Notes: a model not told the origin generated them from the letters alone. Positions 10,375 through 18,218 are shown, counted from the stretch's first letter. The stretch: 64,000 nucleotides of DNA from Pedobacter sp. ok626 (GCF_900100435.1 NZ_FNEX01000001.1:124001-188000), one strand, 5' to 3'. Program-made: numbers and translations.

Positions 10375-11047
10375 TTTCTATATTGCCTCCGTTGATCATA
10401 TCTGATACGATGCCTTTGCCTTCTTTTCTTTCAGCCAGGAGTACACCAACAATGTGTACTGCGATAAATATAAGGATCAAATACATACAAAAGCCATGAA
10501 AGTCTTTGATACTATGACTCGTTGCTTTATTAATTCCTAATTCCTCATCGAAAGCCATAAATAGTCCTGTGAGGGCCATGATGGCCAGAAGTATATAAAA
10601 AATAAGATACAATGATTTAACGGTAAGGTCATGTAGGGCTGGGGTAGACCTCTGACTTCGCGCACGATAATCCCGGTAGGCGTCTTTTAATTTGGAAAAA
10701 AAACGTTGCCGACCAGGTTGAAAAAACTCAGCAATTAACCTAAACAGGAATAGTGCGACAAGTGCATAACCAAAATAGATATGTATATCCCAAACTTTAT
10801 CTTCCAGTCCATGAGCGACACTTTTAGCTTGTTGAGCAGTTACAGATACACCCGAGGTCTGTAACTGCTGCTGTACATAACTACTGTTATGCTTTACATC
10901 AAACAAGGTTGAGTTCAACAACACTGTCAATAATGATCCGATTATGATCAGTAGATTTAGCCAGTGCCATAGCCTAACAACGCCACTATGTTTTTTTATT
11001 TCGCCTGGATGGTCAATATCTGTTCTGAGCGGTTCGATGATAGCCAT
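10364..11047 (-). CDS. Cytochrome b561-type membrane cytochrome b
   Basis: The 227-residue product has four predicted membrane helices. Candidate haem-ligand histidines sit in RLWHWLN (His28), DIHIYFGY, DFHGFCMY and AVHIVGV, the pattern of prokaryotic di-haem cytochrome b561 / hydrogenase cytochrome b subunits. Such proteins carry electrons between the quinone pool and periplasmic partners. The neighbouring Rieske protein, thioredoxin and ApbE on the same strand support a role in an extracytoplasmic redox chain, although no terminal enzyme is visible. The 3' end overlaps the VIT1 gene by 11 bp, and the DUF3570 gene ends 18 bp upstream of the start. Confidence 0.82.
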   Translation of the reverse strand: MAIIEPLRTDIDHPGEIKKHSGVVRLWHWLNLLIIIGSLLTVLLNSTLFDVKHNSSYVQQQLQTSGVSVTAQQAKSVAHGLEDKVWDIHIYFGYALVALFLFRLIAEFFQPGRQRFFSKLKDAYRDYRARSQRSTPALHDLTVKSLYLIFYILLAIMALTGLFMAFDEELGINKATSHSIKDFHGFCMYLILIFIAVHIVGVLLAERKEGKGIVSDMINGGNIENES

Positions 11048-11065
11048 GTCGAGTGTGCTGGGGTT

Positions 11066-12286
11066 TTATTTTACTTTTAAATTTAAACTAATGATGTTAG
11101 AAACCAATCCAGTAGATCTACTATAATGACCATATCTCAGTTCCAGCATATTTAAGTGCTGCCAACCAAATACACCATGCGGTGGCGCCAGTCGGATGCC
11201 TGCACCATAAAAATCACTGTTCAAGCTGGATAGGTCATAATCGCTGCTGAAATATTCGGCAGAGGGATTATGTTGCCCATATGGAGCAAAATAACGGGTG
11301 CCAGTTTGTTTATTGTAGCGATAAAACGGACTTATTGAGATAAAGGAAGTTAATTTTACCGGCACTTCGAGTTCTGCCGTATGTGCCCTGATTCCCCAGT
11401 TATCCATAAAATACCTATAATAGGCTCGGATGATAACCTGATCAGTCGCAAAGTAATTTAACCGGGCTGCAATCGGTAATTTGTAACGTTGATCAGGAAG
11501 GGTTTCGGCCCTTAAAGAGCCATCTGTAAAGTAAACACGTTGGTACTTAGTAGCGAGTAAACCTTTTTGATAAGCAGGCTCTATGATGAACTGAGCTTGT
11601 AACTTTTGATTAATTACCTGCGAAAGCGAGAATGAGGCACTGAAAGAATTTCTTGGACTGGAGCCCTCACTTTTCGATTCACGACCATTGCCGAGGCTTG
11701 CTGCAGATCTTAGTTCAATGGGCAGAATGACTTTCCATGTATCTAAAAATGCCTGGAGTTTGAAATCAAACTGGGTATTTTTATTTTTAGATAAGCGGGT
11801 AAGGTTGAACCCTGCGCCTAAGGATTGGTAATCGTACTCTGTTGAAAAGGATCCTGTAAAGCCAAAAGCATTTCCTGTTTTTTCATTACTATGTGTCCAG
11901 TTTAAAGAAGGGTAGATACGAGTGTCAGTCATAGAAGCCGAGGAAATGGTACTCGGATCTATTTTATCAGAAGACGCGGATGTATAATGGTCTATACCCA
12001 GTTCAAACAGAAAAGTGTTTTTATTTCCTACTTTGTTTAGTTTAGACAATTGCAAGTCAATGGTGTTTGCAAAATCACTTAGTTTTTCAGTTCCGATTCC
12101 TCCGGTGACCGCCGAATTATTACCATTCTGTTGGTAATAGGCAGAAACCAGATTGATCTCATCAATCTTGAGTTTCCGACTTTCGTAATTGGTGGTGTCT
12201 GAAGGAGTCTGTTTAATCTTAATTTGTCCTTGCGCGCCTAAGACGCCAGCGAACAGCATGAGTACATGCAGATAGATTTTTCTCAT
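11066..12286 (-). CDS. DUF3570 outer-membrane beta-barrel protein
   Basis: The 406-residue product starts with a signal peptide (to about residue 20) and shows DUF3570 family features: YYQQNGNNSAVTGGIGTEKL near residue 50, SSASM near 115, and alternating aromatic/polar beta strands ending in LNLKVK, which suits an outer-membrane barrel. The function of DUF3570 is unknown. In many Bacteroidota and Proteobacteria it is found beside DUF4266 and ApbE, exactly as here: the DUF4266 lipoprotein ends 8 bp before its start, followed upstream by ApbE and thioredoxin. I take it to be the outer-membrane part of that conserved module. Family identification comes from memory of the motif, not from a search. 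Confidence 0.75.
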   Translation of the reverse strand: MRKIYLHVLMLFAGVLGAQGQIKIKQTPSDTTNYESRKLKIDEINLVSAYYQQNGNNSAVTGGIGTEKLSDFANTIDLQLSKLNKVGNKNTFLFELGIDHYTSASSDKIDPSTISSASMTDTRIYPSLNWTHSNEKTGNAFGFTGSFSTEYDYQSLGAGFNLTRLSKNKNTQFDFKLQAFLDTWKVILPIELRSAASLGNGRESKSEGSSPRNSFSASFSLSQVINQKLQAQFIIEPAYQKGLLATKYQRVYFTDGSLRAETLPDQRYKLPIAARLNYFATDQVIIRAYYRYFMDNWGIRAHTAELEVPVKLTSFISISPFYRYNKQTGTRYFAPYGQHNPSAEYFSSDYDLSSLNSDFYGAGIRLAPPHGVFGWQHLNMLELRYGHYSRSTGLVSNIISLNLKVK

Positions 12287-12294
12287 GATTTCAA

Positions 12295-12525
12295 TTAGTT
12301 ACAGCCGCAACCACCACCACTTTTGCCACCATTGGCACCAGATCCACCTTCGCGGTACAGCTGGAAACTTTGCTCAAATTTTTGCACCTTTCGGGAGGAT
12401 AATGCCATTTCAGCGTCGTTGAGCTTATTTTTTTGATAAGGCTTAACTGTGGCGCAGGCACCTAGCAGACTAAGAACCAGGATACTTAATCCCAGCAGTA
12501 CGGATCTTTCAATGGACATTTTCAT
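12295..12525 (-). CDS. DUF4266 small lipoprotein with Gly/Cys-rich tail
   Basis: This 76-residue protein has a lipoprotein signal with lipobox LLGAC (Cys about residue 24), a TVKPYQKNKLND segment and a C-terminus of the form GGKSGGGCGCN. These are hallmarks of DUF4266, which occurs next to DUF3570 and ApbE genes. The two Cys residues at the tail (CxC) could bind a metal or form a mixed disulphide with the neighbouring thioredoxin; this is inference. I looked for the DxxSGAT-like flavin-attachment motif that ApbE modifies and it is not here. One base separates it from the ApbE gene upstream, so the two are co-translated. Confidence 0.78.
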   Translation of the reverse strand: MKMSIERSVLLGLSILVLSLLGACATVKPYQKNKLNDAEMALSSRKVQKFEQSFQLYREGGSGANGGKSGGGCGCN

Positions 12526-12526
12526 A

Positions 12527-13462
12527 TCAGTGTTTTACATTAATATTCTTAGAAGTATATAATCTGTCCTGGTCATCTATGATGATACAGGCTACTTGTT
12601 GCAATTGGTTGATCAAATCAAGTCCCACTTGTACACCCATTACGATTACGGGGGTAGCCAGTGCATCGGCCAGCTCAGCACTTGGGCAAAGGATGCTGAC
12701 ACTTTTAATCCCGCTCACCGGTAAGCCGGTCTTGGGATCAATGGTATGTGAATATTTTTTGCCATTGATGGTGGCGTATTTTTCGTAATTTCCTGAAGTG
12801 GCAATTGCCATATTGCTGATGTTAAGCGCCGAGAAGGGGCGGTCACGCTGATCCGGATCGGCAATCCCAATTGTCCAGTTTTTATCATCCGCTTGGGTAC
12901 CCCAGGTGATCAGGTCTCCGGCGGCATTAACAATCCCACTTTTAATTCCAAGATCTTGTAAAATCTGTTTAGCCCGATCTGCAGCATACCCTTTTCCTAT
13001 GCCACCAAACCCGATGCGCATGCCTTCATGTTTTAGCATCACGGTTGAATTTTCAGTATCTATAATCACATTCTGATAATTGATGAGGCTTACCGATTGA
13101 AGTGCCGTTTCGAAATCCGGGAGCGAGGTCATGTTTACATCAAAGTTCCACAAGCTTTTATCAATAGAACCATAAGTAATGTCAAATGCTCCCTGTGTGA
13201 TAGCTGATATTTTTACAGAACGCTGAATGAGCGTTATCATTTCTGTATCGACTTTTACAGGTTTTATACCAGCATGGTTATTGATCAGATTGGTTTGACT
13301 GTTATCTTTAAAGGTGCTGAGTAAAGCTTCAATTCTGCTAACCTCTGCCACGGCAGCATCAATGGCGCTCTGCCCCATATCTTCATCATCAGCAATTACC
13401 GTGAATTCAAAACGGTTCCCCATCAGTTTAAGAATTCGCTTGTAGGAGGCCCTTGTTTTCAT
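12527..13462 (-). CDS. apbE: FAD:protein FMN transferase (ApbE family)
   Basis: The 311-residue product matches ApbE along its length: FGGIGKGYAADRA (about 150-162), NAAGDLITWG (about 178), an AIATSGNYEKY segment and HTIDPKTGLPV (about 240-251), which together form the FAD- and Mg-binding core. ApbE enzymes transfer FMN from FAD to a Thr or Ser of a partner flavoprotein, normally outside the cytoplasm. Unusually, no signal peptide or lipobox is visible: the protein begins directly with MKTRASYKRILKLMG, eight bases after the thioredoxin gene. No FMN-acceptor motif is seen in the neighbouring proteins, so the substrate is unknown or lies elsewhere. Confidence 0.88.
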   Translation of the reverse strand: MKTRASYKRILKLMGNRFEFTVIADDEDMGQSAIDAAVAEVSRIEALLSTFKDNSQTNLINNHAGIKPVKVDTEMITLIQRSVKISAITQGAFDITYGSIDKSLWNFDVNMTSLPDFETALQSVSLINYQNVIIDTENSTVMLKHEGMRIGFGGIGKGYAADRAKQILQDLGIKSGIVNAAGDLITWGTQADDKNWTIGIADPDQRDRPFSALNISNMAIATSGNYEKYATINGKKYSHTIDPKTGLPVSGIKSVSILCPSAELADALATPVIVMGVQVGLDLINQLQQVACIIIDDQDRLYTSKNINVKH

Positions 13463-13470
13463 AGCTATAT

Positions 13471-13893
13471 TTATCTGGATTTAACTTCCTGAACAAATTT
13501 CTCAGCAGCTTCATTTGGGTATCCATCCCATGATTTTAGAATCTTACCGTTTTCGTCTACCAACAGGGTATAAGGGAATTTTCCATCCGGATTGTATTTT
13601 TCCGCAAGGGCTTCATTTTGTTTAACTTGAGCTGCCGGTAATTGGTTCTTTTTCTGTCTGGGGAAATCAGCCCTTACCAATATCAGATTTTCCTTGGCAT
13701 AAGTCTCAAAGACCTCTGATTCCAAAATTTCTTTTCTTAAACGTATACAGGGACCGCACCAGTCTGATCCTGAAAAACTGATTAAAATCTGCTTGTGCGA
13801 AGTTTTAGCCTGCTGTTGTGCCTCATTGAAATTTTCATTCCAAATTAATGAAGTAGGAATGAATCCGAGGAAAAGGATTAATAATAGTTTCAT
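13471..13893 (-). CDS. Secreted thioredoxin-fold protein
   Basis: The 140-residue product has a short signal peptide (about residues 1-17) and a thioredoxin_7-type fold with the redox motif WCGPC at residues 45-49, a cis-Pro segment (KFPYTLLVD, about 109-117) and a C-terminal helix. It should act in the periplasm as a thiol reductase or oxidase. Lying between the Rieske and ApbE genes, with 4- and 8-bp gaps, it belongs to the same operon. The CxC-tailed DUF4266 lipoprotein encoded two genes downstream is a plausible partner, which is inference. Confidence 0.85.
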   Translation of the reverse strand: MKLLLILFLGFIPTSLIWNENFNEAQQQAKTSHKQILISFSGSDWCGPCIRLRKEILESEVFETYAKENLILVRADFPRQKKNQLPAAQVKQNEALAEKYNPDGKFPYTLLVDENGKILKSWDGYPNEAAEKFVQEVKSR

Positions 13894-13897
13894 CTTG

Positions 13898-14323
13898 TTA
13901 GCTGTAAATTCTTAATGAAGTACCTGTTAATTGTGTATGGTAAGTAGTTAAAGACCTGGAAGCAGGACCATTGGTCACCGTTCCACTCTCCGAAAAAGTG
14001 GCACCATGGTTGGCGCAGTAAAATCTGTTTGCGCTGCCCTGATAAATCAATCCATAGCTTTCATGTGTACATGATCTTTGAACCGCAATATAAGTTCCAG
14101 ACATGCTGCGGGCAATGATAACTCCATTAGTGCTCAAATACCCACCATTGTTGTTTAATGATGCGTTGGCCGTTGCGGTTAGATCCAAGACAAAATCTAT
14201 ACCCGTTGGACCAGAGGTGTCACCCGAAGTTGAGTTTGAATTTTTTGAACATCCTACACAATTAATTAAAGCAAAAGTTGCAGCTGATAGTCCAATACTG
14301 GCTAAAAAATCTTTTCTATCCAT
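13898..14323 (-). CDS. Rieske-type [2Fe-2S] protein
   Basis: The 141-residue product carries both Rieske cluster boxes, C85-T-H87 and C103-A-N-H106, which bind a [2Fe-2S] cluster through two Cys and two His. The N-terminus (MDRKDFLASIGLSAATF then NCVGCSKN) combines a twin-arginine-like/hydrophobic leader with a possible lipobox Cys at about 25, so it is exported. The short spacing and 141-residue length fit small stand-alone Rieske ferredoxin-like proteins rather than the bc1 subunit. It is the first gene of the redox operon that ends with the VIT1 transporter. Its start overlaps the 3' end of a truncated MBL-fold gene by 8 bp. Confidence 0.85.
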   Translation of the reverse strand: MDRKDFLASIGLSAATFALINCVGCSKNSNSTSGDTSGPTGIDFVLDLTATANASLNNNGGYLSTNGVIIARSMSGTYIAVQRSCTHESYGLIYQGSANRFYCANHGATFSESGTVTNGPASRSLTTYHTQLTGTSLRIYS

Positions 14324-14552
14324 GACCTTGTCTGATTGTTATTAGGCTAAGAACGGATTGAATTCTGAAGATATTATGAAGTTGAGTGTTAAAATAAGTT
14401 AATTCGTTTTTATACGGGAAACCCAAGCACAATAGTGGCTTAACATAAGGGGCTACTTCTCTTAAAGGATCAATAATTGCCACCTCATTACCTGATTGGA
14501 TATAGTAAGCGCCTTGGGCTAAACATCCGGTATAAATCTGTTCAATAATCAT
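14316..14552 (-). pseudogene. 5' remnant of an MBL-fold persulfide-dioxygenase-like gene
   Basis: The first 38 or so of 78 residues (MIIEQIYTGCLAQGAYYIQ, then IIDPLREVAPYV) read like the N-terminus of Bacteroidota MBL-fold hydrolases of the persulfide dioxygenase/rhodanese type, which are normally several hundred residues long. After APYVKP the similarity stops abruptly and about 40 unrelated residues run to a stop. The metal-binding HxHxDH motif is absent, so no enzyme can be made. The remnant sits beside a TauE/SafE transporter gene, a pairing typical of sulfide/persulfide detoxification, and still has a strong Fnr-type palindrome 54-71 bp upstream. A deletion appears to have joined it to the redox operon. 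Identification rests on N-terminal motif memory. Confidence 0.65.
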
Positions 14553-14576
14553 ATCTTTAATTTTTTATTGGCAATA

Positions 14577-14623
14577 CAAATTTCGTTAGAAACGAGGGTA
14601 CAGGACGGTGACTTTAGTCACCG
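14577..14623 (-). promoter_or_regulatory. Fnr-type site and -7 element for the MBL remnant
   Basis: A perfect palindrome CGGTGAC-TTTA-GTCACCG lies at 14606-14623 (centre 14614.5). Reading on the minus strand, a -7-like element GAAATTTG follows at 14584-14577, 30.5 bp from the centre. The start codon is at 14552. This geometry would put the operator near -41 of the transcript, the class II activator position. Confidence 0.65.
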
Positions 14624-14630
14624 AATCCTT

Positions 14631-15425
14631 TTATTTTAGAATTTCTTTTAGAATGATATAAATCCCCATAATCAGCACAAACCAGCCGAATCCTTTTTTA
14701 AGTTTTTCTCCGGGAAGTTTTTTGCTGATGAGGGTACCGATAAGCAAACCTATTATGGCAATAGCGGTAACACTCAGTAAAAACTTCCATTGAATAACAA
14801 AGTGACCGAGGTCTCCCGCAAATCCTATTAGTGAATTGAGTGCGATGATGAGCAGTGATGTGCCAATAGCCTTTTTCATCGGTAACTTTAATAAGAATAC
14901 CAGTGCAGGAATCAGTAAAAAACCACCTCCTGCACCCAGAAGCCCAGTTACCAGTCCAATAGCAATTCCATAACCAAGTAGTTTAAAGAATTTAATGCAA
15001 TCTTTGCATTCTTGCTCTTCTCCTTCAATTTGCTTCCTGGTTATCATGCTTATTGATGCCATCAGCATTAGCACTCCGAAAAATACCATAGTTGCCAATG
15101 CACTGCTTACCCGGAAGCTACCTATTGAAAATAGATGTTCAGGAATTACAGGCACAATAAATTTCCTGGTGAGAAAGACCGTTACAATCGAGGCCGCTCC
15201 AAAAAAAAATGCAGCTTTTAGGTTCACTTGACCTTTACGATAATTACTTAACGCACCGATCAAGCTGGTGGAACCTACAACGAAAAGAGAGTAGGACGTA
15301 GCTAGCAGTGGGTTAATGCCGAAAAGATAAACCAGTACCGGCATGGTCAAAATTGATCCGCCGCCTCCTATAAGGCCAAGCGATATGCCGATAAATGCGG
15401 CGGCTAAGTAGGCAATGACTTCCAT
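14631..15425 (-). CDS. TauE/SafE (DUF81) family sulfite/organosulfonate exporter
   Basis: The 264-residue protein is almost entirely hydrophobic, with about eight membrane segments and the duplicated Gly-rich motifs of the family: IGISLGLIGGGGSILTMPVL near the N-terminus and LVTGLLGAGGGFLLIPALV in the middle. Family members export sulfite, sulfoacetate or related anions. Placement between a persulfide-dioxygenase remnant and a Crp/Fnr regulator is the usual arrangement for sulfur detoxification genes in Bacteroidota. A perfect Fnr-type palindrome lies 45-64 bp upstream of its start, so it is probably controlled by the neighbouring regulator. Confidence 0.85.
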   Translation of the reverse strand: MEVIAYLAAAFIGISLGLIGGGGSILTMPVLVYLFGINPLLATSYSLFVVGSTSLIGALSNYRKGQVNLKAAFFFGAASIVTVFLTRKFIVPVIPEHLFSIGSFRVSSALATMVFFGVLMLMASISMITRKQIEGEEQECKDCIKFFKLLGYGIAIGLVTGLLGAGGGFLLIPALVFLLKLPMKKAIGTSLLIIALNSLIGFAGDLGHFVIQWKFLLSVTAIAIIGLLIGTLISKKLPGEKLKKGFGWFVLIMGIYIILKEILK

Positions 15426-15442
15426 ATCTAATATATTTTAGA

Positions 15443-15489
15443 CAAAGTTGGAAGTTTCAGGAATCAATGAAGGTGACTTAGGTCACCTT
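15443..15489 (-). promoter_or_regulatory. Fnr-type site and -7 element for the TauE gene
   Basis: AAGGTGAC-TTAG-GTCACCTT at 15470-15489 is a palindrome with perfect 8-bp arms (centre 15479.5). On the minus strand CAACTTTG at 15450-15443 is a -7-like element 29.5 bp from the centre. It lies in the 70-bp gap between the regulator stop and the TauE start. Confidence 0.7.
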
Positions 15490-15495
15490 AAAAAA

Positions 15496-16140
15496 TTATT
15501 TAAGATAGGAAATATAGTTTCTATGTAGGCTGAGCTCGCCTCGCTGCTCCATTTTTTTTAAAAGCCTGGAGATGACCTCCCTGGAAGAGTTTAGGTCATT
15601 AGCAATCTCGCTGTGGGTAATTTGTAGCTTTCGGGTGTTCAAATCTCTGTACTGTTTGGCCAGGTAGAATTCCAATCGTTCATCCATACTTTTAAATGAA
15701 ATATTGTCGATCACAGTCAATAATTCTTCAAATCTGTTTCTATAGGTTTCCAGTACAAAATAATACCAGGTCTTGTATTCCTTCATTAAGGTATCCATCA
15801 GTGAGATAGGGATCATTAAGCCTTTGGTAGGCTCAACTGCCTTAGCCATCACTTGACTGGTTTCTTGCCGCGTAGCGCAGATCATAGACAGCGCGCAAGC
15901 ATTCCCCGGTTGCAGATAATACATGAAAAATTCGTTGCCCTCATCGCCTTCACGATAAAGCTTAACCAGTCCTTCTACTATGAGAATTGTGGACCGCATA
16001 TTTTGCCCCGTCTGCATTAACATTTCCCCTGCATCAAAGGTTTTTAGTGTGCCATTTTCAATTAGAACCCTTTTTAACTCTGGCTCAAAACTGGGGAATA
16101 GGGATTCTATATAACTTGCGATGCTGGGTTCTTTACTCAT
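15496..16140 (-). CDS. Crp/Fnr-family transcription regulator
   Basis: I start the gene at the ATG at 16140 (MSKEPSIASYIES, 214 residues) rather than the in-frame GTG at 16149. The N-terminal two thirds is a cyclic-nucleotide-binding-like beta barrel and the C-terminus a winged helix. The recognition helix reads S-R187-E188-V-I-S191-R192: the E..SR trio is that of E. coli Fnr, while Arg187 sits where CRP has Arg180. That combination would suit GTGA half-sites, which are the ones found beside it. The four cysteines that bind the Fnr 4Fe-4S cluster are missing (only two Cys, in NACALSMICAT), so sensing must differ. It probably controls the adjacent TauE gene and others in the island. Confidence 0.85.
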   Translation of the reverse strand: MSKEPSIASYIESLFPSFEPELKRVLIENGTLKTFDAGEMLMQTGQNMRSTILIVEGLVKLYREGDEGNEFFMYYLQPGNACALSMICATRQETSQVMAKAVEPTKGLMIPISLMDTLMKEYKTWYYFVLETYRNRFEELLTVIDNISFKSMDERLEFYLAKQYRDLNTRKLQITHSEIANDLNSSREVISRLLKKMEQRGELSLHRNYISYLK

Positions 16141-16317
16141 TTTTAACACAGGTATTTGTAGATGGCCAAATTACGAATTTGCTAAGTATACACCTAATTT
16201 GTTTGAGTTTATCGCCATTCTGTGAAAGTCGACGGTTTTAAACCATTCTTCCCTCCGTTCCGCTATTAAATTTTTGTGAGGTATTAAAGTATCGTCGATT
16301 ATTTGGCAACTAATGCG

Positions 16318-16383
16318 ATGATGAACATCATGTCATTGGATGACTATGGTCATCACAATGCTGCATTTATGTTCGGAAATTAG
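16318..16383 (+). promoter_or_regulatory. Tandem Fnr-type sites and -7 element for the BON-nitroreductase-Hsp20 operon
   Basis: Two perfect palindromes lie 22 bp apart centre to centre: ATGAT-GAAC-ATCAT at 16318-16331 and GATGAC-TATG-GTCATC at 16339-16354. A weaker -7-like element GAAATTAG starts at 16376, 29.5 bp from the proximal centre, and the BON start codon is at 16423. The divergent regulator gene begins at 16140, so the distal site might also act on it. I see nothing else in this 282-bp gap. Confidence 0.65.
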
Positions 16384-16422
16384 TGATCATGAAATGGTTG
16401 TTTAATCGATAAATAGAAAATT

Positions 16423-17097
16423 ATGAAAAGCGATTTGGAAATTCAAAAAGATGTGAGGGATGAATTGGGATGGGAACCATCACTAAATCCGTCAGAGATT
16501 GGGGTAGCTGTAAAAGATGGAGTGGTAACACTTTCTGGTGAGGTTGATTCATATTTTAAGAAACAAAAGGCAGAAAAAGCAGTAAAAAGAGTAAAAGGGG
16601 TTAAAGCGATAGCTGAAGATATACAGATTGGAGTTTCCCCTAGTTATCAAAGGTCTGATACAGACATCGCTATTGCAGTTCTTAATGCCTTGAAATGGCA
16701 TACTGCTGTTCAGGAAGATAAGATACAGATAAAGGTTGAAGATGGAATCGTTCGCTTGGATGGTGAAGTAGAGTGGGAGTATCAACGTAAAAATGCCAAA
16801 CTCGCTATTGAAAATCTAAATGGTGTAATAGCCGTTATCAATTTAATTACGGTAAAACCAAAGCTTGCTTCGACTAATATCGTGCAAAAAATAAATGAAG
16901 CCTTCGAGCGAAATGCTTCCATTGATGCAAAAAGAATAAATGTAGATGTTAAAGGAAATAAGGTAATTCTAACAGGAACTGTGCGCTCATTTACTGAAAA
17001 GGAAGATGCTGAGGATGCTGCCTGGTCTGCTCCTGGAGTTTTGGATGTAGACAGTCAGCTTAGAGTAGACACATCAGAGTATGTTTTTTACGAATAA
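16423..17097 (+). CDS. Protein with three BON domains
   Basis: The 224-residue protein consists of three consecutive BON domains (about residues 3-70, 77-145 and 150-218). Each has the helix-strand pattern ending in V.L.G.V plus a Gly-x-x-x-I/V turn (GVVTLSGEV, GIVRLDGEV, KVILTGTV). BON proteins of the OsmY type bind membranes or other surfaces and are made under osmotic or stationary-phase stress. There is no signal peptide, so this one is probably cytoplasmic. It is first in an operon with a nitroreductase and Hsp20 (24- and 30-bp gaps) behind two Fnr-type sites. Confidence 0.85.
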   Translation: MKSDLEIQKDVRDELGWEPSLNPSEIGVAVKDGVVTLSGEVDSYFKKQKAEKAVKRVKGVKAIAEDIQIGVSPSYQRSDTDIAIAVLNALKWHTAVQEDKIQIKVEDGIVRLDGEVEWEYQRKNAKLAIENLNGVIAVINLITVKPKLASTNIVQKINEAFERNASIDAKRINVDVKGNKVILTGTVRSFTEKEDAEDAAWSAPGVLDVDSQLRVDTSEYVFYE

Positions 17098-17121
17098 TTA
17101 GCTATAAAATAATACAGTTTT

Positions 17122-17712
17122 ATGAACCAGATTATTGAGAATATTTATCAAAGAAGGGCCGTAAGAAAATACAAAGATGTTTCCCTTGGACGCGATGTCA
17201 TCGATGAATTAATTATGGCAGGCAAAATGGCGCCATCTGCAATGAACAAGCAGCCATGGAAGTTTTATGTACTTACCGACCCAGTAAAAATTAAAAAGAT
17301 CTCAAAAGATATTGAAAAAATAGCTTTAAAAAAACTGAAAGAGAAAGGCATTAAAGAACTCGCTAAGTTAAGCTTGAGTTTGTTTCATCTCTCTACCATT
17401 AAGAATATTTTGGTGACAGCGGATCATGTCTTTTATGGCGCTCCGGTAGTAATTTTTATTACCCATCAGCGTGATGATGAATGGGGTATGATAGATATTG
17501 GTATGTGTGCTCAAAATATTATGCTTGCAGCTAAGGCAAAGGGATTAGACAGTTGTCCGGTTGGATTTGCAAAATTTGTAATGCAAACTGATGATTATAG
17601 CCTGCTAAAAATTCCAGATGATGAGGTTGTTGATCTTGCTGTTGTGATCGGTTATGGAGATGAAATCGCGGAGATGCCAAAAAGAACCAATAACCATGTG
17701 ATATACTTATAA
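17122..17712 (+). CDS. Nitroreductase-family FMN oxidoreductase
   Basis: The 196-residue product starts with the classical motif IYQRRAVRKYKD (residues 7-18), followed by MAPSAMNKQPWKFYVL (about 36-51) and GMCAQNIMLAAKAKGLDSCPVG (the FMN-binding and dimer region). These enzymes use FMN and NAD(P)H to reduce nitro groups, quinones or similar substrates; the real substrate is unknown. The basic insert at about 55-85 (many Lys) is a local peculiarity. The setting with BON and Hsp20 genes recalls the nitroreductase-like Acg and the crystallin HspX, adjacent members of the mycobacterial DosR regulon. Confidence 0.88.
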   Translation: MNQIIENIYQRRAVRKYKDVSLGRDVIDELIMAGKMAPSAMNKQPWKFYVLTDPVKIKKISKDIEKIALKKLKEKGIKELAKLSLSLFHLSTIKNILVTADHVFYGAPVVIFITHQRDDEWGMIDIGMCAQNIMLAAKAKGLDSCPVGFAKFVMQTDDYSLLKIPDDEVVDLAVVIGYGDEIAEMPKRTNNHVIYL

Positions 17713-17742
17713 ATAACATTATTAAACTTAAATACAAATATT

Positions 17743-18171
17743 ATGACAACTCTAGTAAAATCGAACAACTTTCCATCCCTGCGTTCAGTAATGGAAGACT
17801 TTTTCAACACCGATGTGTTTAATAAACCTTTTACCAATACAGAACTTCTTCCTGCTGTAAATATTCGGGATGAAGAGGATCGTTACGAACTTGAAATGTC
17901 GGCCCCTGGATTTAAAAAAGGTGATTTTAAGATTACCTCTGAAGATGGCCTTTTGACCATTAGTGGAGAAACAAGCACTGAACATAAGGAAGAAAAAAAG
18001 AACTATACGAGAAAAGAATTTTCTAGCTCTTCCTTTTCAAGGAGTTTTAGTTTACCAGATAACATTGAAGATGATCATGTAAAGGCGAATTATCAGGATG
18101 GCTTATTAAAAGTTACCTTAAAAAAATCCAATAAAAGCCTTCACAATAAAAAGGAAATAAGTGTGGATTAA
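17743..18171 (+). CDS. Hsp20 / alpha-crystallin small heat-shock protein
   Basis: The 142-residue product has the alpha-crystallin domain at about residues 35-130, with ELEMSAPGFKKGDFKI, the GLLTISGE strand, SFSRSFSLPDNI and DGLLKVTLKK. Small heat-shock proteins hold unfolding proteins without ATP. The C-terminal tail ends KKEISVD; the usual I-x-I anchor is only weakly present (EISV). It closes the BON operon and is followed by a long perfect hairpin at 18175-18218 that likely ends the transcript. Confidence 0.93.
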   Translation: MTTLVKSNNFPSLRSVMEDFFNTDVFNKPFTNTELLPAVNIRDEEDRYELEMSAPGFKKGDFKITSEDGLLTISGETSTEHKEEKKNYTRKEFSSSSFSRSFSLPDNIEDDHVKANYQDGLLKVTLKKSNKSLHNKKEISVD

Positions 18172-18174
18172 ATA

Positions 18175-18218
18175 TTTAGAGTAGCTCAAAATGCCATAGC
18201 ATTTTGAGCTACTCTAAA
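18175..18218 (+). terminator. 20-bp perfect hairpin after hsp20
   Basis: TTTAGAGTAGCTCAAAATGC at 18175-18194 is exactly complementary to 18199-18218 with a CATA loop. The stem ends in AAA/TTT runs, so it could stop transcription in both directions. It begins 4 bp after the Hsp20 stop codon. The unusually long, perfect stem could also be a processed RNA end. Confidence 0.6.
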
